64,000 nucleotides of DNA from Protonemura montana (taxonomy: Eukaryota; Arthropoda; Insecta; Plecoptera; Nemouridae): NCBI GenBank assembly GCA_947568835.1, contig OX387603.1, forward strand, positions 19,802,651 to 19,866,650, written 5' to 3'. This document shows positions 35,407-47,020 of the stretch, piece by piece. Positions within the stretch are counted from its first letter, which is position 1. The number at the start of each line of letters is the position of its first letter. The notes under the pieces are model-generated. The model saw nothing but the letters and a program-made list of their open reading frames with translations, made no database searches and was not told the DNA's origin. The position numbers and the translations under genes were made by a program.

Positions 35407-35814
35407 TTCACCGAAGTTAAGCAAAACTGCGCTGGGTCAGGTATTTGATGGTTGAATATCAAACTCATGATCAGTTATGTTCGGGTAAGAGGTTGGAGGT
35501 AATGAAACTGAAAGTTAGTATAGCAGCTTCATTTGTTTAGCAACATTCGACAGCATGGATTTGCGGAGGAATCCTGTTGTTTGACTTAATCCATTCTTCG
35601 GAAGGGATGTTAAGCCAGTAGTCCCATTGGTGCTTTTTGGCGGGAGTAGGCAACGTGCCGACATCGGGTTCTCTCTCCTCCCTCCTTCGTTTTAGTCTAT
35701 AAAGCTCAACATCATCCTCAACATCGCCCACTCAATCACCGAAGGCAGTAGAGCAGTGTTATGGGGCTCGTTGCCAAAACAGTGCCACGCTAAACACAAC
35801 AAATCAATCAATTT
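35407..35814 (+). mobile_element. 5S-SINE family A, 5'-truncated copy
   Basis: The copy begins inside the 5S head at TCACCGAAGTTAAGCAAAAC and continues through GCGCTGGGTCAGGTATTTGA, the body (GACAGCATGGATTTGCGGAG; CTTCGGAAGGGATGTTAAGC) and the 3' domain ending in AACAAATCAATCAATTT. Flanks TTTATATTCA and TTTAATATCA are similar and may be an altered target-site duplication. Confidence 0.85.
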
Positions 35815-36547
35815 AATATCAGGTTTCATCAGGTTAACTCAGATTTTCCGACTTAAATCCACAAATTTTCTTGGAACACGATAATTTATTCGATGCCTCC
35901 CCTGCATCCACCACCAAACGCCACTGAATCTCTGATTCCCGTCGAGATGCCCCCATTAACCGCCACTGCGGCTCACCGGTCATTGCAAAGCAAGATGGCC
36001 ACCTCCTGCCGCATTTAGACTCTTTATTATAACGCGAAGAGGTGAAGTGATGAAATCAAACTCAACCCATGCGCTCTCGCGGCAAAATCTTCGAGGGCTT
36101 TATTGGCAGCAGGACTTCTTATGAATACAATACGACTATTATAGCAGAAGCCAAGATCGAGGGCAAGAGGAGATCTTGCTCCCAGCTGGGATGGAGACGT
36201 ATGGATACCTATAGGGGAGATGGCGGAAAGATAAACTATGGATAGATAAATGATGGTAGGATTATATATGGGATTAGTCGGTTAAGCCTTTTGGAAAGCA
36301 TTAAATAGGACAGGTCACAAGTCTTACAAAATGTGATCTAAATACAGGAAGTGGTGTAAATTTGAAGATAGTTCGTTAGGAAATTGGGCGTGTGTTGTGG
36401 AAAACGGTCTAGCAGGTATTTTTAAAAATGTTTCAAAAGTTCTGGATATTTTTCTTTTCGTTGACTCATTAAATAGTTATTTGCTTTGCCTTTTTTTCAC
36501 GGATGCTTTCAGGTTGAGGAGCCGAGTTCATGGGCTCGTGTACTTAC
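35815..36547. other. Non-coding stretch, nothing recognised
   Basis: Two GCCACTG words near 35920 and 35955 resemble hAT termini but have no matching partner with an 8-bp duplication. No coding frame is supported. Confidence 0.3.
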
Positions 36548-36607
36548 CATGATGTTGGTGGAAGCGCCGTGAAACCGGCCGCTTTTCTGTGATTGACATC
36601 GGGATTC
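36548..36607 (-). CDS. Weak candidate internal exon, 60 nt
   Basis: On the minus strand a strong acceptor (CCTTTGTCCTGTTTCAG) and a strong donor (ATG|GTAAGTAC) bound exactly 60 nt, a multiple of three, open in all frames. This is the best isolated splice-bounded segment in the central 50 kb. It could be a micro-exon of a long-intron gene on the minus strand, or chance. No flanking exon was found and no family is recognised. Confidence 0.25.
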
Positions 36608-39600
36608 CTGAAACAGGACAAAGGACATCGTAAGGATTTGTCAGTCGACGAGCTTGCTGATGAATATTTATAATTTGTATTGCATATATACTTTACAATC
36701 TTACACTGGGGGGCTAAGTATGAACTGCAAGACTCGTTGAGATAGAAGTAACAGAAACTACGGACGGAACTATTTGGTTCGCTTGGACTTGGTCATGCTG
36801 TGTAAATTTACTGAGAAAATTCGTCAATACTGTCGATTTTCTGTATCAATAAGAAATTGGCATGCCTTGAATTGACGAGGATGTTCGCTGAAAAACTGTT
36901 TTCATAAGAAGAGTTTTAGCCCTTTTTGAACCCAGCTCCCACATCGAACGAAACCGCAGGTAGCGGTGAAAGTTTGGCGATCGCGTCGTGCATAAATTTT
37001 TCTACCAGAAGGAAATGACGAAACCGACGAAGAGAAAGTTTGCAGGCATAGTTCATTGGTAGGTATATATTAAAACTGCATACTATTCATATTTAGCTTC
37101 AACACGCGAAGCACATATATGTATATATATATATATATATTAAATATATACACGTACACGACACATGAAAATGTCGAAAGAGTACGCTGCGATTGGGATA
37201 TCCCCGGTAAGAGGTGCCCATTGTCAAGTTGAAGACCAATTCAGTGGAGTAATTTCCAACATCAGTTGTCCAATTCAATATCACACTGCCAACTTGACCC
37301 CAACGCTAAGAGTTAAGCACGCTCACGCTAGACGAACCGTTAATGCAAATCACGATTGGACTGGATCCAGAATCCGAATAAATATACTCAAAATACGTAA
37401 TAGCGCCCAACGCGTGTGGAAACTGCTCTAAATTTAATTCCAATGAGAGCGACGAAGTAACAAACAATGTAATTAACGCAGGTAATTAATTCTTGGTGCA
37501 ATTCTGGTATACCTAAAGTCAAAGTTGATGTTATACGGAAACGGAACTGTTCGATTAGTGACAAGTTCAAAACCAAGTCATTAAGCGTCTAATGTACGAT
37601 GAAAGTGGACGTTTAAACCTAATATATAGAGACGCACTGACAAGTAACCTGCGAAAAAAAAACTGAGACTGAAAGTGTTGTTCGCGAATTTATTTTTGGA
37701 GATACCAGGCAGCTTGATCGAAACTCGCGAAAAGCTTTTACACTGTGATTTTCACTATGGATGATGGACGTTATGATGGATAGTACTTTTACTTTTCACA
37801 GTCTTGATTGAAACGATAGAAGATTGGCGGAAGATAAGCGATCAATGTCCATGGCCTTGTTGTACCACGGAGAAAATGCTGAGAAAACTTGGCAGATGTC
37901 TATTATGTCTGAGACAGTGATTTTAGGGGTTGACGTTGACCGTCAAGGACAATGAACGGAGACCTTGACGCTGAAGGTCACCTAGCGTTTTTCCCTGCAA
38001 TGTTGGTTTAGATTTTTTGACCACACCGTGGCCAGTATAGGATTCCGAAAATGAAAATGTGGACGTGCCTTTTCATGTTGGCTGTGGTATTTACACGAGA
38101 GATTTTTGTGAAATTTGTCATCAAAGCCTTGGGGTACGATGCGGTTCTTATGAAAGAACCATCGATTTCAAAGCCATCTACACCCACTTTAGCCATAGCA
38201 GCCACTGCAAACAAAGTCATACAAAGGGTTTTGATATGGTGCATCTAATATTACAACTTACAACTTTACAAAGAACATAGTTTGATTACTTTGAAGTTAG
38301 GGCTTAGGCCGGATAAAGTCAAGGCATGTAAGATGTTGAAAAATAAGCTGAAAATTGAAGCAGCTGAACGTAACATCAAATTCAACACATGAAAGTCACC
38401 TTGATGACAGAAAGCCGATTCTTCCCTTGAATTTAACCACCATTTAGATAAGGATCTGCGAAGGTACGAACTGCAAGTTTCTTGATCTTTGAAACCTGAT
38501 TAGGAAATTCAAAGCAAGGGAACTCGTATCCAGAAATGACCTTGACTAGTCCTTAAGGGCTTGATGAACACATTTCCACCCAACCAATAAATGTCTTCAG
38601 ATTACCAACGGTTTGTCAATGGCCTTGATAGTATTAGGGCATGGGTGAAGATGAAATATTTTCAGAAGCAAAGATTCTTACTACAAAAAAAAAAAACTTC
38701 ACTAATCACTTCAATAATCTTGCAGCTATTTGCAACGGAAGAGAAGACTCCAATTCGAGACTCAAGTCGTCCCGAATAGGAACATTGCAATACAGAACAG
38801 AGATTTCCACGAAAAACAAAAATACATTTGTATCAGCGGCTATGCTGATCTAACATGATGAAAGACCGACTGGTTGAAAAGAGGAGATTGATCCCACCCC
38901 AGACCGCAACGAAGTAGCCAAAGAGGACAACCACATATACGCTATCGGTCATTCGGAAAGTAGGTCGCCAGCGGTCGGTGCAGATTGCATGATTAGCTCG
39001 ATTGCCCTGCGCCTTGTCAAATAGCCGCCTGTCTTTTGACACTGCCAATGATGATCGCAGATACGCTGGTGTTACATATATCTTGACTGTTTGGTGATAA
39101 CGCGGTGTTTGAGGAGCGCGGTGAAACGTTCAAGTATCACTAAGTGATACTAAGAAGTGTCCGTATATATTACAAGTTATTAAATTAGCTATCAGTTTTG
39201 TGTTTTCTTGATTTATGATATCACCGTGGTCTCAATATAGGAAAATTATCAGGATATTTCAAAGTTACAACTGTAATTATATGTTTAAATAAAACGCGTC
39301 GTTTGTGGTCTAGAAAGATAACTTTTTATTAGAGATATGCGTCATATTTATATTTTAAAATTATTTTCTCACCAAAGATTTGTTAAGTCAAAGTTATGGT
39401 CATGATACAGCTAGATGTCGAAAGACACCTAGACTCGAAATTCGAGAAACTCAAGTTCATGAATGGGAAAGTCTAACATACGATATCGGTATCGTGGGCT
39501 TGTACCTATATGTTTAACGACGCATGACTGCAAGGTTGTGAGGCTGGCAGTCATGTGAGAGATAAGATGACATGAAAATTGTGGCATTGTCATTAAAAAA

Positions 39601-40199
39601 ATATATAGAAATAAATATTGATATTGTAAGTAAATATAAAATAAATGTAAATTGTCATGCACCTAATTTAAATTTGAAATGCTTTCCCATCCTGAGGTTA
39701 TCGACCAACAGTTGGGTTAACATTTCATGCATAACTTCCTTGACGTTGCGTAATTTTTTAAATCACAGAGAGAAGAAAATCGTGAAGACATCACGTAACA
39801 GCGTTGCATCAGAGATGAGTTTATTGGTACAGTTGAGTTTTGTGGTCGTTCACATTTTCCAGAGCTGCTGGTATTTTCATGAAAATCAGAAGAATACTCT
39901 TCGCACTTATAAGCAATAAAACTGACTTTTAGGTAATACCAGTTAAAAGATATCAGACAGACATCCTTCAAACAGTTTGTCATATTTGTCAAAACAAAAA
40001 AAAAACTCACTGTCCCAATTTCAAAATATCCTGAGCCTAAATAAACACTTCCAGTATCACTCTTAATTTCAATAAGTATACTCAAACATGATCTATAAAT
40101 TCTCATTGAAATACAAATAAAATAATAACGATAATGCCAAAATGATGATCAAATATTAATCAAACTATGTCATTCAAGTCAATGTTTCGTATAAAAACA
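36608..40199. other. Gene-free stretch
   Basis: A (TA)n run lies at about 37115-37151. An 18-bp inverted repeat with 15 matches lies at 37931-37948 and 37963-37980. Open frames at 37165-37431, 38008-38248 and 39572-40106 occur on both strands and resemble nothing. Confidence 0.35.
37931..37980. repeat. Inverted repeat with AAGGTCA-type word
   Basis: TGACGTTGACCGTCAAGG and CCTTGACGCTGAAGGTCA pair at 15 of 18 positions across a 14-base loop. AAGGTCA is the half-site of several nuclear receptors, but the structure may equally be a chance hairpin. Confidence 0.5.
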
Positions 40200-40450
40200 A
40201 ATTGAATGTCAACTCTGGATTGGTTAGGGGGAACCGCGTCGGCTTCTGTCATTGGCTGGACTAAGGTTAATCGCATGACGTAACCTGTACCCTAGAAAAG
40301 GGCCCTTGACTCTCGACGCCAGAGCCAACAATACCGAACAGCACGGCGCAAGAGATTGGCCAATGTGGATATTATACTAATTTATGAAATAGGGTCATCA
40401 GATAACAGCTCAGGATAGTGAGGCTCGCAGGCCTACGATTGGTTCATATC
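40200..40450. promoter_or_regulatory. Cluster of four CCAAT (ATTGG) boxes
   Basis: ATTGG occurs near 40217, 40250, 40353 and 40437, all in the same orientation, with a near-CRE word (ATGACGTAA) at about 40276. CCAAT clusters are typical of NF-Y-bound promoters. No gene is attached, so function is inference. Confidence 0.3.
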
Positions 40451-41119
40451 AAAAAGTAAGCATGCGTATGTTTTTGGAGGTGGTGCATACAAACTTTTGG
40501 AGAAGGGTAAATAAGATTAAATTTCCTGCGGGTATTTTGTGTATTTTTGTTTTATCGATTTAGTTCTAGTTTCACGGGAAGGTAACTTTTTGATTAGATA
40601 ATTGTATTATCGTTTGCAATTAAGAAAAGAAAGTACGAACGACAGGACGCACGCAATGATTTGTGGGTCTGAAAAACTGACTCACGGCGGCGGTGTCAAT
40701 ATGGGAGGGGTTTTGTGTTCATGGTACAAGATCGTCTAACGATGCGGAAGTCTTCAAAGAAATTGCTTCACTTTTAGAGGAAATATCTTGTACCTGTGCT
40801 ATTGTGTTAAAAAAACACAGGAACAGATCGTTTTGTTTTCGTTAAAAAAAAGCACACCAATTTAATATGCTTTCAAACTCTTTCATCCATCAGCCATTAG
40901 TTGCGCTGTTAGTAAATTTATTAACTCAGTCAATTTCAACCGCGTTAACACATTTCAACAACAATACCATTTCTTATCAACCCTCCCACTAAAAAAAAAT
41001 CACTTTCCCATACCAACCCATCCGCCAACTCCCCACACCACAAACCACCAACCTCGCAAAAAAAAATCAAATTTATCCGGACATTGACCTCTGTCGACGA
41101 CACCAAGGGTTAGGCTGGC
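40451..41119. other. Non-coding stretch, nothing recognised
   Basis: It lies between the CCAAT cluster and the CpG-rich patch at 41120. No open frame of note, RNA gene or shared repeat was seen. Confidence 0.3.
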
Positions 41120-41410
41120 CACCCCAAAATTTGCCCGCGTGACGTCACATGGCATGTGCCACGATTGTTATCAATGATTTATGGGCCAGTTCGTCGCATA
41201 CCGCACAGGGGAGCCGTGCCCGGGTTTGACGCCCGCTCTCCCAAAACAATATCAACCCCCAGTGACCCCGAGCACACCCTCTCGGTCGATAGTGGAGGCA
41301 ACAACCCTTCTAAGCACGCCGGCGCCCGGGCAACCGTACATCTGGCATCAAAGGGGTGCCGTGAACGTTCCCCGTTCGCTGTACTTCCTGGATGAAACCA
41401 AAACAAGTTG
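41120..41410. promoter_or_regulatory. CpG-rich island with CRE site
   Basis: A perfect TGACGTCA lies at 41140-41147 and is followed by about 250 bp of G+C-rich DNA that is open on both strands (41156-41395, 41181-41411 plus; 41179-41535 minus). A promoter with a first exon is possible. The longest plus frame is Pro/Thr-rich and matches nothing. Confidence 0.35.
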
Positions 41411-42214
41411 AAATCGTTCCCATTCAGAGAAATTTTGAACGGGTTTAAAATTCGGGGGGAGGAAGGGGTTGGGTTTTTGGTGTGTTCTACGTTTAGGGTC
41501 TTAAAGGCGTTTTGAAAGAGTTTATTGGAATACATGTTATAAAATTTTACAGATGTTCATTCCTCATACACCATTTTTTAATGATAATTTATTTTTTATT
41601 TCCTTTAACTCAGTCACATTTTTATTTTTACTGTTTCCCATAAGAATTATCGGGAGAATATTTTCAATATGAAGCAATATAATTTTATTAGGGGAAAAAC
41701 GGCTGCAATTAAGAGAAATTTCGAGTTAATCGAATTTCCAGCAACTTCCTGAATTCCTTTCCGCTTTTTCATCCAACTGATTCCGTATAATTGGAATGCA
41801 ATAAAAGCCCATCTCCGGGATAATTAAGCGAAGCTAATTGACTAATTTAATTTAATTGCCAATTGATATTTTATATTTTCCATTCAGTCGCGATTGCATG
41901 TGTACCTTAAATCTGACATTCGGAGTTAATTCAGAAAGCAATTCTTCCCACCAATAAATACCATACTCTAAAGGTATCACAGCAAATTACTGTCTCAGCA
42001 GATTCCGAAACGGGTTTCATTTGAATTTTATGACATTTTTACAAATATGATAACCGAAATCAAGAAAAAACAGCTGTTGTACCCAAACAATAATCCATCT
42101 ATGTAGTATGAACCTATTCCCTCTAAATTCACCCCTAAAATTCCCCTCACCCCTCCCAACCCATCCAAATCCGCACCCTGTTTGACTTCCGATTTCGTCC
42201 CAGACCAGCTCAAC
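41411..42214. other. Non-coding stretch, nothing recognised
   Basis: AT-rich DNA without a supported frame, RNA gene or shared repeat. Confidence 0.3.
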
Positions 42215-42415
42215 ACTGTCACGTGACGACGCCGTCGACGACGCTGCCGCCGCGACGCCTGCAATCGATACGTGGAGGTCATTGCCCTGCCAGCAACGTC
42301 GCGGAAGAGGGAGGGGCAAACCCACCCCATTCTCCACCCCTTTCTCCAGGAATGACACGTGACTCCTGTATATGTCGACGCTGTCTATCTCTCTCTTCTC
42401 TCTTCTCTCTCTCTA
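42215..42415. other. CpG-rich CGACG tract followed by a CT run
   Basis: The words CACGTGACGACGCCGTCGAC and GACGCTGCCGCCGCGACGCC are unusually CpG-dense. A CT-rich microsatellite follows at about 42386-42415. Open frames on both strands reflect the composition. Confidence 0.4.
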
Positions 42416-42610
42416 AGGGGAAGAATTCACTTTTTGTTCAAAACTCACCCTCCCACTCGACCCCAGAGCATGTGACGGGTTGGTCTGTAGTTGACGGCAG
42501 ATATGCGACCTGTATTAAAGGCACTGAGGTATTTTGAAACCAATAACACCTCTGCCCACCAACCTCTCTGGCCGTGTTATCTTGTTCACGGGCTAGATTC
42601 ACATTTTAAA
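42416..42610. other. Short non-coding stretch
   Basis: Nothing recognised between the CT run and the SINE fragment. Confidence 0.3.
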
Positions 42611-42714
42611 AGCTAGGTTAGGTTAATCATCATCCAATCATTCACCGACGCCATTGGGCCAGCGCTGCAGGGCCCGTTATCAAAACAGTGCGTCGTTAAA
42701 CAACACAAATCAAG
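42611..42714 (+). mobile_element. 5S-SINE family A, 3' end fragment
   Basis: It contains AGGTTAGGTTAATCATCATC, ATTCACCGACGCCATTGGGC, CAAAACAGTGCGTCGTTAAA and an AAATCAAG end, the family's 3' domain only. Confidence 0.8.
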
Positions 42715-44693
42715 CGTATTTACAAAGATAAATCAGAGATTGAATGAATTTCAGGAAGCTATGGAATACGTTATGGGTAGTGTTATTCTGGATTAGATTT
42801 ATAAAAATCACGAGGACAAATATTATTTTGCAAATATGTACGCCATCCTGAAGATAGATTGTCAATTAACAATATCCTCGTTATTCTGGAGTTGGGTTTA
42901 CTATTTTTTTCGAATTCCTACACACCCACGTAGTTTAAAAATGAGTTTATACAAGATTGACAGACATTCCAGATCATTTTACTTGACGCCCATTTTAACT
43001 CGAAGTTGCTATTCAGAGTAATAAAGCGAGTTTTTTGAAAGGCGTCGCAGCTTTTGGCAGGTACTCGTTGCTCTCGGTTCATCCCCAAACGGAGTCCCTA
43101 CCCCGCGGTGCTCCCAACATCCTCTCATGTAACTCATGACCTCCTTGAGATGCGTCTTGAGAGACAGGTGGCTTAGTGGCAGCTCGTGTGAGAGGGGAAG
43201 TCATAATGATGATCTACTCGACAAATTGGGTACATGGGGGCATACGAATAAAGTAAAGCTGGTGAAGGGTTGCTAAAATTTGCCTGCAAGTTTGGTTATT
43301 GGTTGGACAGTTTTAATAGTTTTTTTTTGTGGATGTAAAAATGTATGATAACAGAAGGAATCAAAATTGAGCTGGCGCTAAAAAAACGTCACAGTTTCAT
43401 GTTTTTCCAATTAAGTTTAATAATTGATTATCATGTCCCTCTTTCTTGTCAAATGTCCGTACGGATTGGTTTCATATTAAATCAGCTATAATTAACGCGT
43501 TGAGAAACGTTTTAGCTGTTCATTAGATTTTAAATTCATTGAAATGGAAAATTCACCAAGCGAAGATAAAATATAAAAAAAATTTGATCATTATTTCCTT
43601 TCATTTCAGAACCTTATTTTCCTTGCGTACGAAACAAAACGGATAACGAGACAATTCGCGAAAAAAACCGTCTGGCTTGATACTCGAGAATCGATTGTCA
43701 TTTAACATCGAGTAAGCGAGTGCGAATCCTCATTATATAGTTTTCACTCGCGTCCCTGTATCCCCAATTTCCCATCCCTCGCTTTTCCGTGGACGCCACA
43801 AAGGTATCCATGGTGATTTCTCCCGGGCCTATCCCAACCGAACCCCTATTAGACTGCAACGAGTCAGTGTACTCGACAAGCAGACCTCTTTAATCTTGCA
43901 GTACCGTGCATAGGTACAGTCGAATAAAACATAACGTAGCTCTAAATACGTCGATAGCAAAGTACGTGCGAATTTTCTTAAGCAGACAGACTTTAGATTT
44001 CTTATTTGTCTTTCAAATGAGATACTTGACAAGCTTTTATATTTTTTTTTGGCCACAGGAAAACTAGCTTAAAAATATTTTGGCATTGTTACAACTGTAA
44101 TTTGGATTGCTAATATTGTACTTTGCCGAAATTTAAGTGCAGCATAGCTCAATTTCCAACAAAAAAAAAATACTTTCATTACATTTTGCAGCTACGAATC
44201 GTTTTATATAAAAAAAAAAGATAACAAAGTGGCAAAATTTGCGAGAAGTTCTTTTTTCCCCTTCGACTAATTTTACATAAAAGAGAAGAAGAAAATTGCC
44301 GGTTGAGTTGAGTGCTCCTTGTGCCATATCTTAACGAGACTCCTGGCTATAATTAAGTCCATGCAGTCTGTTACTCTAGTTTCAAGCATACACGCATGCA
44401 TGCAGTCTAGCTGGACTCGCATTTTCCTATTCTCAGAATCTGCTAAATTAGCCAGAACTTAATTAATACCGTCTGACCATACGATGGGCTCATTTAACCT
44501 CATGCTCTACGTATGCACGGGGCGAAATTGGGGCAATAGGCACAAACACTACTAGCGTGTGTGAGTATTTTTAAAACAAAATATACTAGTTTATAATCGA
44601 GATCCCCTTTTTTTGAAAAAAAAAGGGGAATGTCGGAACCACCCTTTAAGCCCCTAGCACAGAATTTATGAAACATAACTAACCTCAAATATT
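42715..44693. other. Gene-free stretch, nothing recognised
   Basis: Short frames only. A small palindrome with arms CCCCTTTTTTT / AAAAAAAGGGG lies at about 44604-44628, next to a family B copy. Confidence 0.3.
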
Positions 44694-44815
44694 TTATTAT
44701 TATGAACACTAAAACCGTCTCAAAATCGATGCTCAAACGGGGACTTGAACCCCGATCTCCACCTATCCCGGGTGTTGCTCTAACCCATTGACACTTGCTT
44801 TATGAGTCGATTATA
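44694..44815 (-). mobile_element. Family B element with the most complete tRNA-like core
   Basis: On the minus strand the core reads TCAATGGGTTAGAGC (D-arm/A-box-like), then CACC-CGGGATA-GGTG (an anticodon-arm-like stem with a 7-base loop lacking T at position 33), then CGGGG-TTCAAGT-CCCCG (a perfect T arm). The plus strand begins with the B left arm TATTTTATTATTATGAACAC and CCGTCTCAAAATCGATG. The acceptor stem is not complete, so this is tRNA-derived, not a tRNA gene. The far arm of the element appears lost after 44815. Confidence 0.7.
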
Positions 44816-44958
44816 GTGTATTTGATGAGAATGACGGATCTCCAAGGAGTAGAACCAAGGAAACTGTGAATACTCACAATCACTCTGATTCTAGTGACGC
44901 TATACCACGTCACAACCTGTCAATCTCGAGTAACTCAAATTTGACGTTGGATTCGTTG
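44816..44958. other. Spacer between two family B copies
   Basis: Unique sequence of 143 bp with no recognised feature. Confidence 0.3.
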
Positions 44959-45140
44959 TATTTGGATAAAATCTTATTTAAATTGCAAACGCTTGCAATG
45001 CGCGAGGTATTTTATCCTTATGAACACTATAACCAATTTTAACACCAATTTTTGAGACGGTTACAGTGTTCATAATAATAAAATAACCCGCTCATTGCAA
45101 GCGTTTGCAATTTAAATAAGATTTCATCTAATCTCAAATA
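44959..45140. mobile_element. Family B element, both arms, core deleted
   Basis: Inverted arms of about 75 bp face each other: left TCTTATTTAAATTGCAAACG and GAACACTATAACC, right GTTCATAATAATAAAATAAC and CGTTTGCAATTTAAATAAGA. Only about 20 bp separate them and the tRNA-like core is absent. The ends read TA-TTTG and CAAA-TA, which would suit a TA target duplication of the Tc1/mariner kind; this is inference from one copy. Confidence 0.75.
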
Positions 45141-46160
45141 GGTTTGCTGGTTAATTTTCCTCTTCTAAACTGTCGAATTTTCGGCCTCTCTCTAAAAAAA
45201 TGTCTGCTATTCGCAATTTTTTTTTGGAAAAATAGAACTGCATGTGAAGCCGAAGATAAACGCAGTGTCTGGAAGCATGGTACTTATGATGCAAGTGCAG
45301 ACGGCTCTAAGTAAATAGCAACTACTGTTGCTACGATGTATTCATTTACATTAATTTCATGTTTGACAGCAAAACATCTCCCCCAAATTGAGCGTGTTTA
45401 CAAAATGAAGCCAAAAGCACATGAATGCGACAGAGTAGATATGTTATTTTAACAAACTATAAATTATATGTAAATTATTTTATAAGTTTTTAGTATTATT
45501 ATATACAATTTACGGGGTGCCCTTTTTATTGTGAAATAAGTATTATTTCACATTTCTGGCACCCATCTAGGGTAGTTTAAATCGGTCACATTAGCCCATT
45601 AAAGTCTATATCGAAGTAATCGGATTGCAAAGTAACTACAGATAGTCCATTTGTTAAATTTTATCGACACGATATAGTAAAAAGTTCGTGTACATCACAA
45701 CAAAAATGGCGGCATAATGGTACTTGCCAGTGTACTGATGACAACGGCATTACGGTCGGTCATGAAGCTTAAAGCTGCATTAGTGGATCGTTGCACATTT
45801 AACTGATGCTGGACCAAGAGAGGGTTGGTTGGGGTAGGTTCTGTCTGGCACTGGGTTGTCATGGCTACATGTAGCTTTGCCCGGGCGCGAGGGGCACTCG
45901 TTATCCCAATCATCGTTTTACCAATTCGAACTGTCGAGAGGCACAAAATAGAGTCGCGGTTGTCCGTGTGGAAAGATTCAAACTTTTTTTATTGCGTGTA
46001 ACTCTGGATTTGTTTTTTTGTTTTTTTGTTTATTTGTTTGTTGTAAAATGACCTGATCTCTTTGAGATTATTGGTACATAGTAAAATTATACAGTTCAGT
46101 ATACCTGCCAGTAAATGTCATTTGTCGAAAAAATAGTCCTGAAAACGTACAAAGTATTCA
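45141..46160. other. Non-coding stretch
   Basis: Contains a T-rich GTTTTTTT tract near 46015-46045. The minus-strand frame 45695-45946 lacks family resemblance. Confidence 0.3.
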
Positions 46161-46309
46161 ATTATTATGAGCACTCTAACCCGCAATAGGTGGAGATCGG
46201 GGTTCGAGTCCCTGTTTGGGCATCAATTTTTGAGACGGTTATAGTGTTTGTAATAATAAAATGCAGTGAGCATTGCAAGCGTTTGCAATTTAAACAAAAT
46301 TTCATCTAC
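46161..46309 (+). mobile_element. Family B element with perfect Pol III B box
   Basis: The left arm is shortened (ATTATTATGAGCACTCTAAC). The core has GGTGGAGATCGGGGTTCGAG with a perfect B box GGTTCGAGTCC at 46201-46211. The right arm is complete: CATCAATTTTTGAGACGGTT, ATAATAAAATG, GCATTGCAAGCGTTTGCAAT and TTAAACAAAATTTCATC. Confidence 0.75.
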
Positions 46310-46647
46310 GTACAAAGTATTTACGATTCCATAAAAATCTGACGGAAATTTGAACGACGATTTGAACATACTTTATAGTAGGTATGCAACTACGAAAATT
46401 CCATGAAATTATGGAAAATAAGATCTTGGCATGAATACCACTTCTTCCATAGGTCGAAAAAGAGCGAAATTCACCATGTGATTTTCCACGAGCAAGCATT
46501 TAAATTTCCAGCAAATTGTATAATACAAGATTTACGTTTAATTTTCCCAGGAAATTTTGACCATCAAGGAATTTTTACACCGCAAATTTCTAGCTTCAAG
46601 AGTGACTTCGCGAAAAATTGAATTTCACATGGAAGTTCAGGGGTTCC
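46310..46647. other. Non-coding stretch, nothing recognised
   Basis: Frames at 46302-46499 (minus) and 46403-46621 (plus) overlap and match nothing. Confidence 0.3.
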
Positions 46648-46788
46648 GGATCCACAAAGCGGAGTTTAAGCTTTCTCCAAACATCTGGAAGGGCAGTTGC
46701 TATCACCATGGTGATAGTCCCCAAGAATCGGAAACATCGTCTGTGATTGGCTGATCATATTGAAACCCTCTGCTTTGTGAATCTGGCT
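46648..46788. mobile_element. MITE-like family C, copy 3 (inverted)
   Basis: The left end is CGGATCCACAAAGCGGAGTT and the right end is CCTCTGCTTTGTGAATCTGG, a good inverted pair. Inside lie GCTATCACCATGGTGATAG, the palindromic core, and CTGTGATTGGCTGATCATAT, the complement of the module seen in copy 1. Confidence 0.7.
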
Positions 46789-46904
46789 CCTGTTTCATCA
46801 AAATACCCTTAATACGATTTTCTAGCTGCCCATTATTTTATCAGATACTTAGTTTTCCTTCCCGAAGAAAGAGCCTGGCTGCATTTACGCCCAGTAATAC
46901 AATT

Positions 46905-47020
46905 TTGTTTAACTCTTAAATACAGTGGGAGTTAAATCAATTTCCATGGCAACAACCAATCATATGCAGTGAAAGTCAGCTGTTTCTGAGAGTTAAGAGC
47001 TTAACTCAGAGTTGAAACAT
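46905..47020. mobile_element. Possible relative of family C
   Basis: AACTCTTAAATACAGTGGGA and GAGAGTTAAGAGCTTAACTC form loose inverted ends around CCATGGCAACAACCAATCAT, which resembles the family C core and the CCAATCACAG module. It is too diverged for a firm call. Confidence 0.35.

Noticed and set aside
35222-35928. CAGTGGCGTATCGCC at 35222 and CGCCACTG at 35921 as ends of a hAT element enclosing the SINE
   Set aside because: The flanking 8-mers (CCGTCGAC and AATCTCTG) do not match and the inverted ends agree for only about nine bases.
39572-40106. Overlapping 115- and 129-codon frames on opposite strands
   Set aside because: They contradict each other over much of their length and have low-complexity or random-looking sequence.
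41179-41535. A 118-codon minus-strand frame in a GC-rich patch
   Set aside because: GC-rich DNA has few stops in all frames; two plus-strand frames are open over the same bases.
44694-44815. A functional tRNA gene
   Set aside because: The acceptor stem is incomplete, the anticodon loop lacks T at position 33, and the segment is part of a repeated element.
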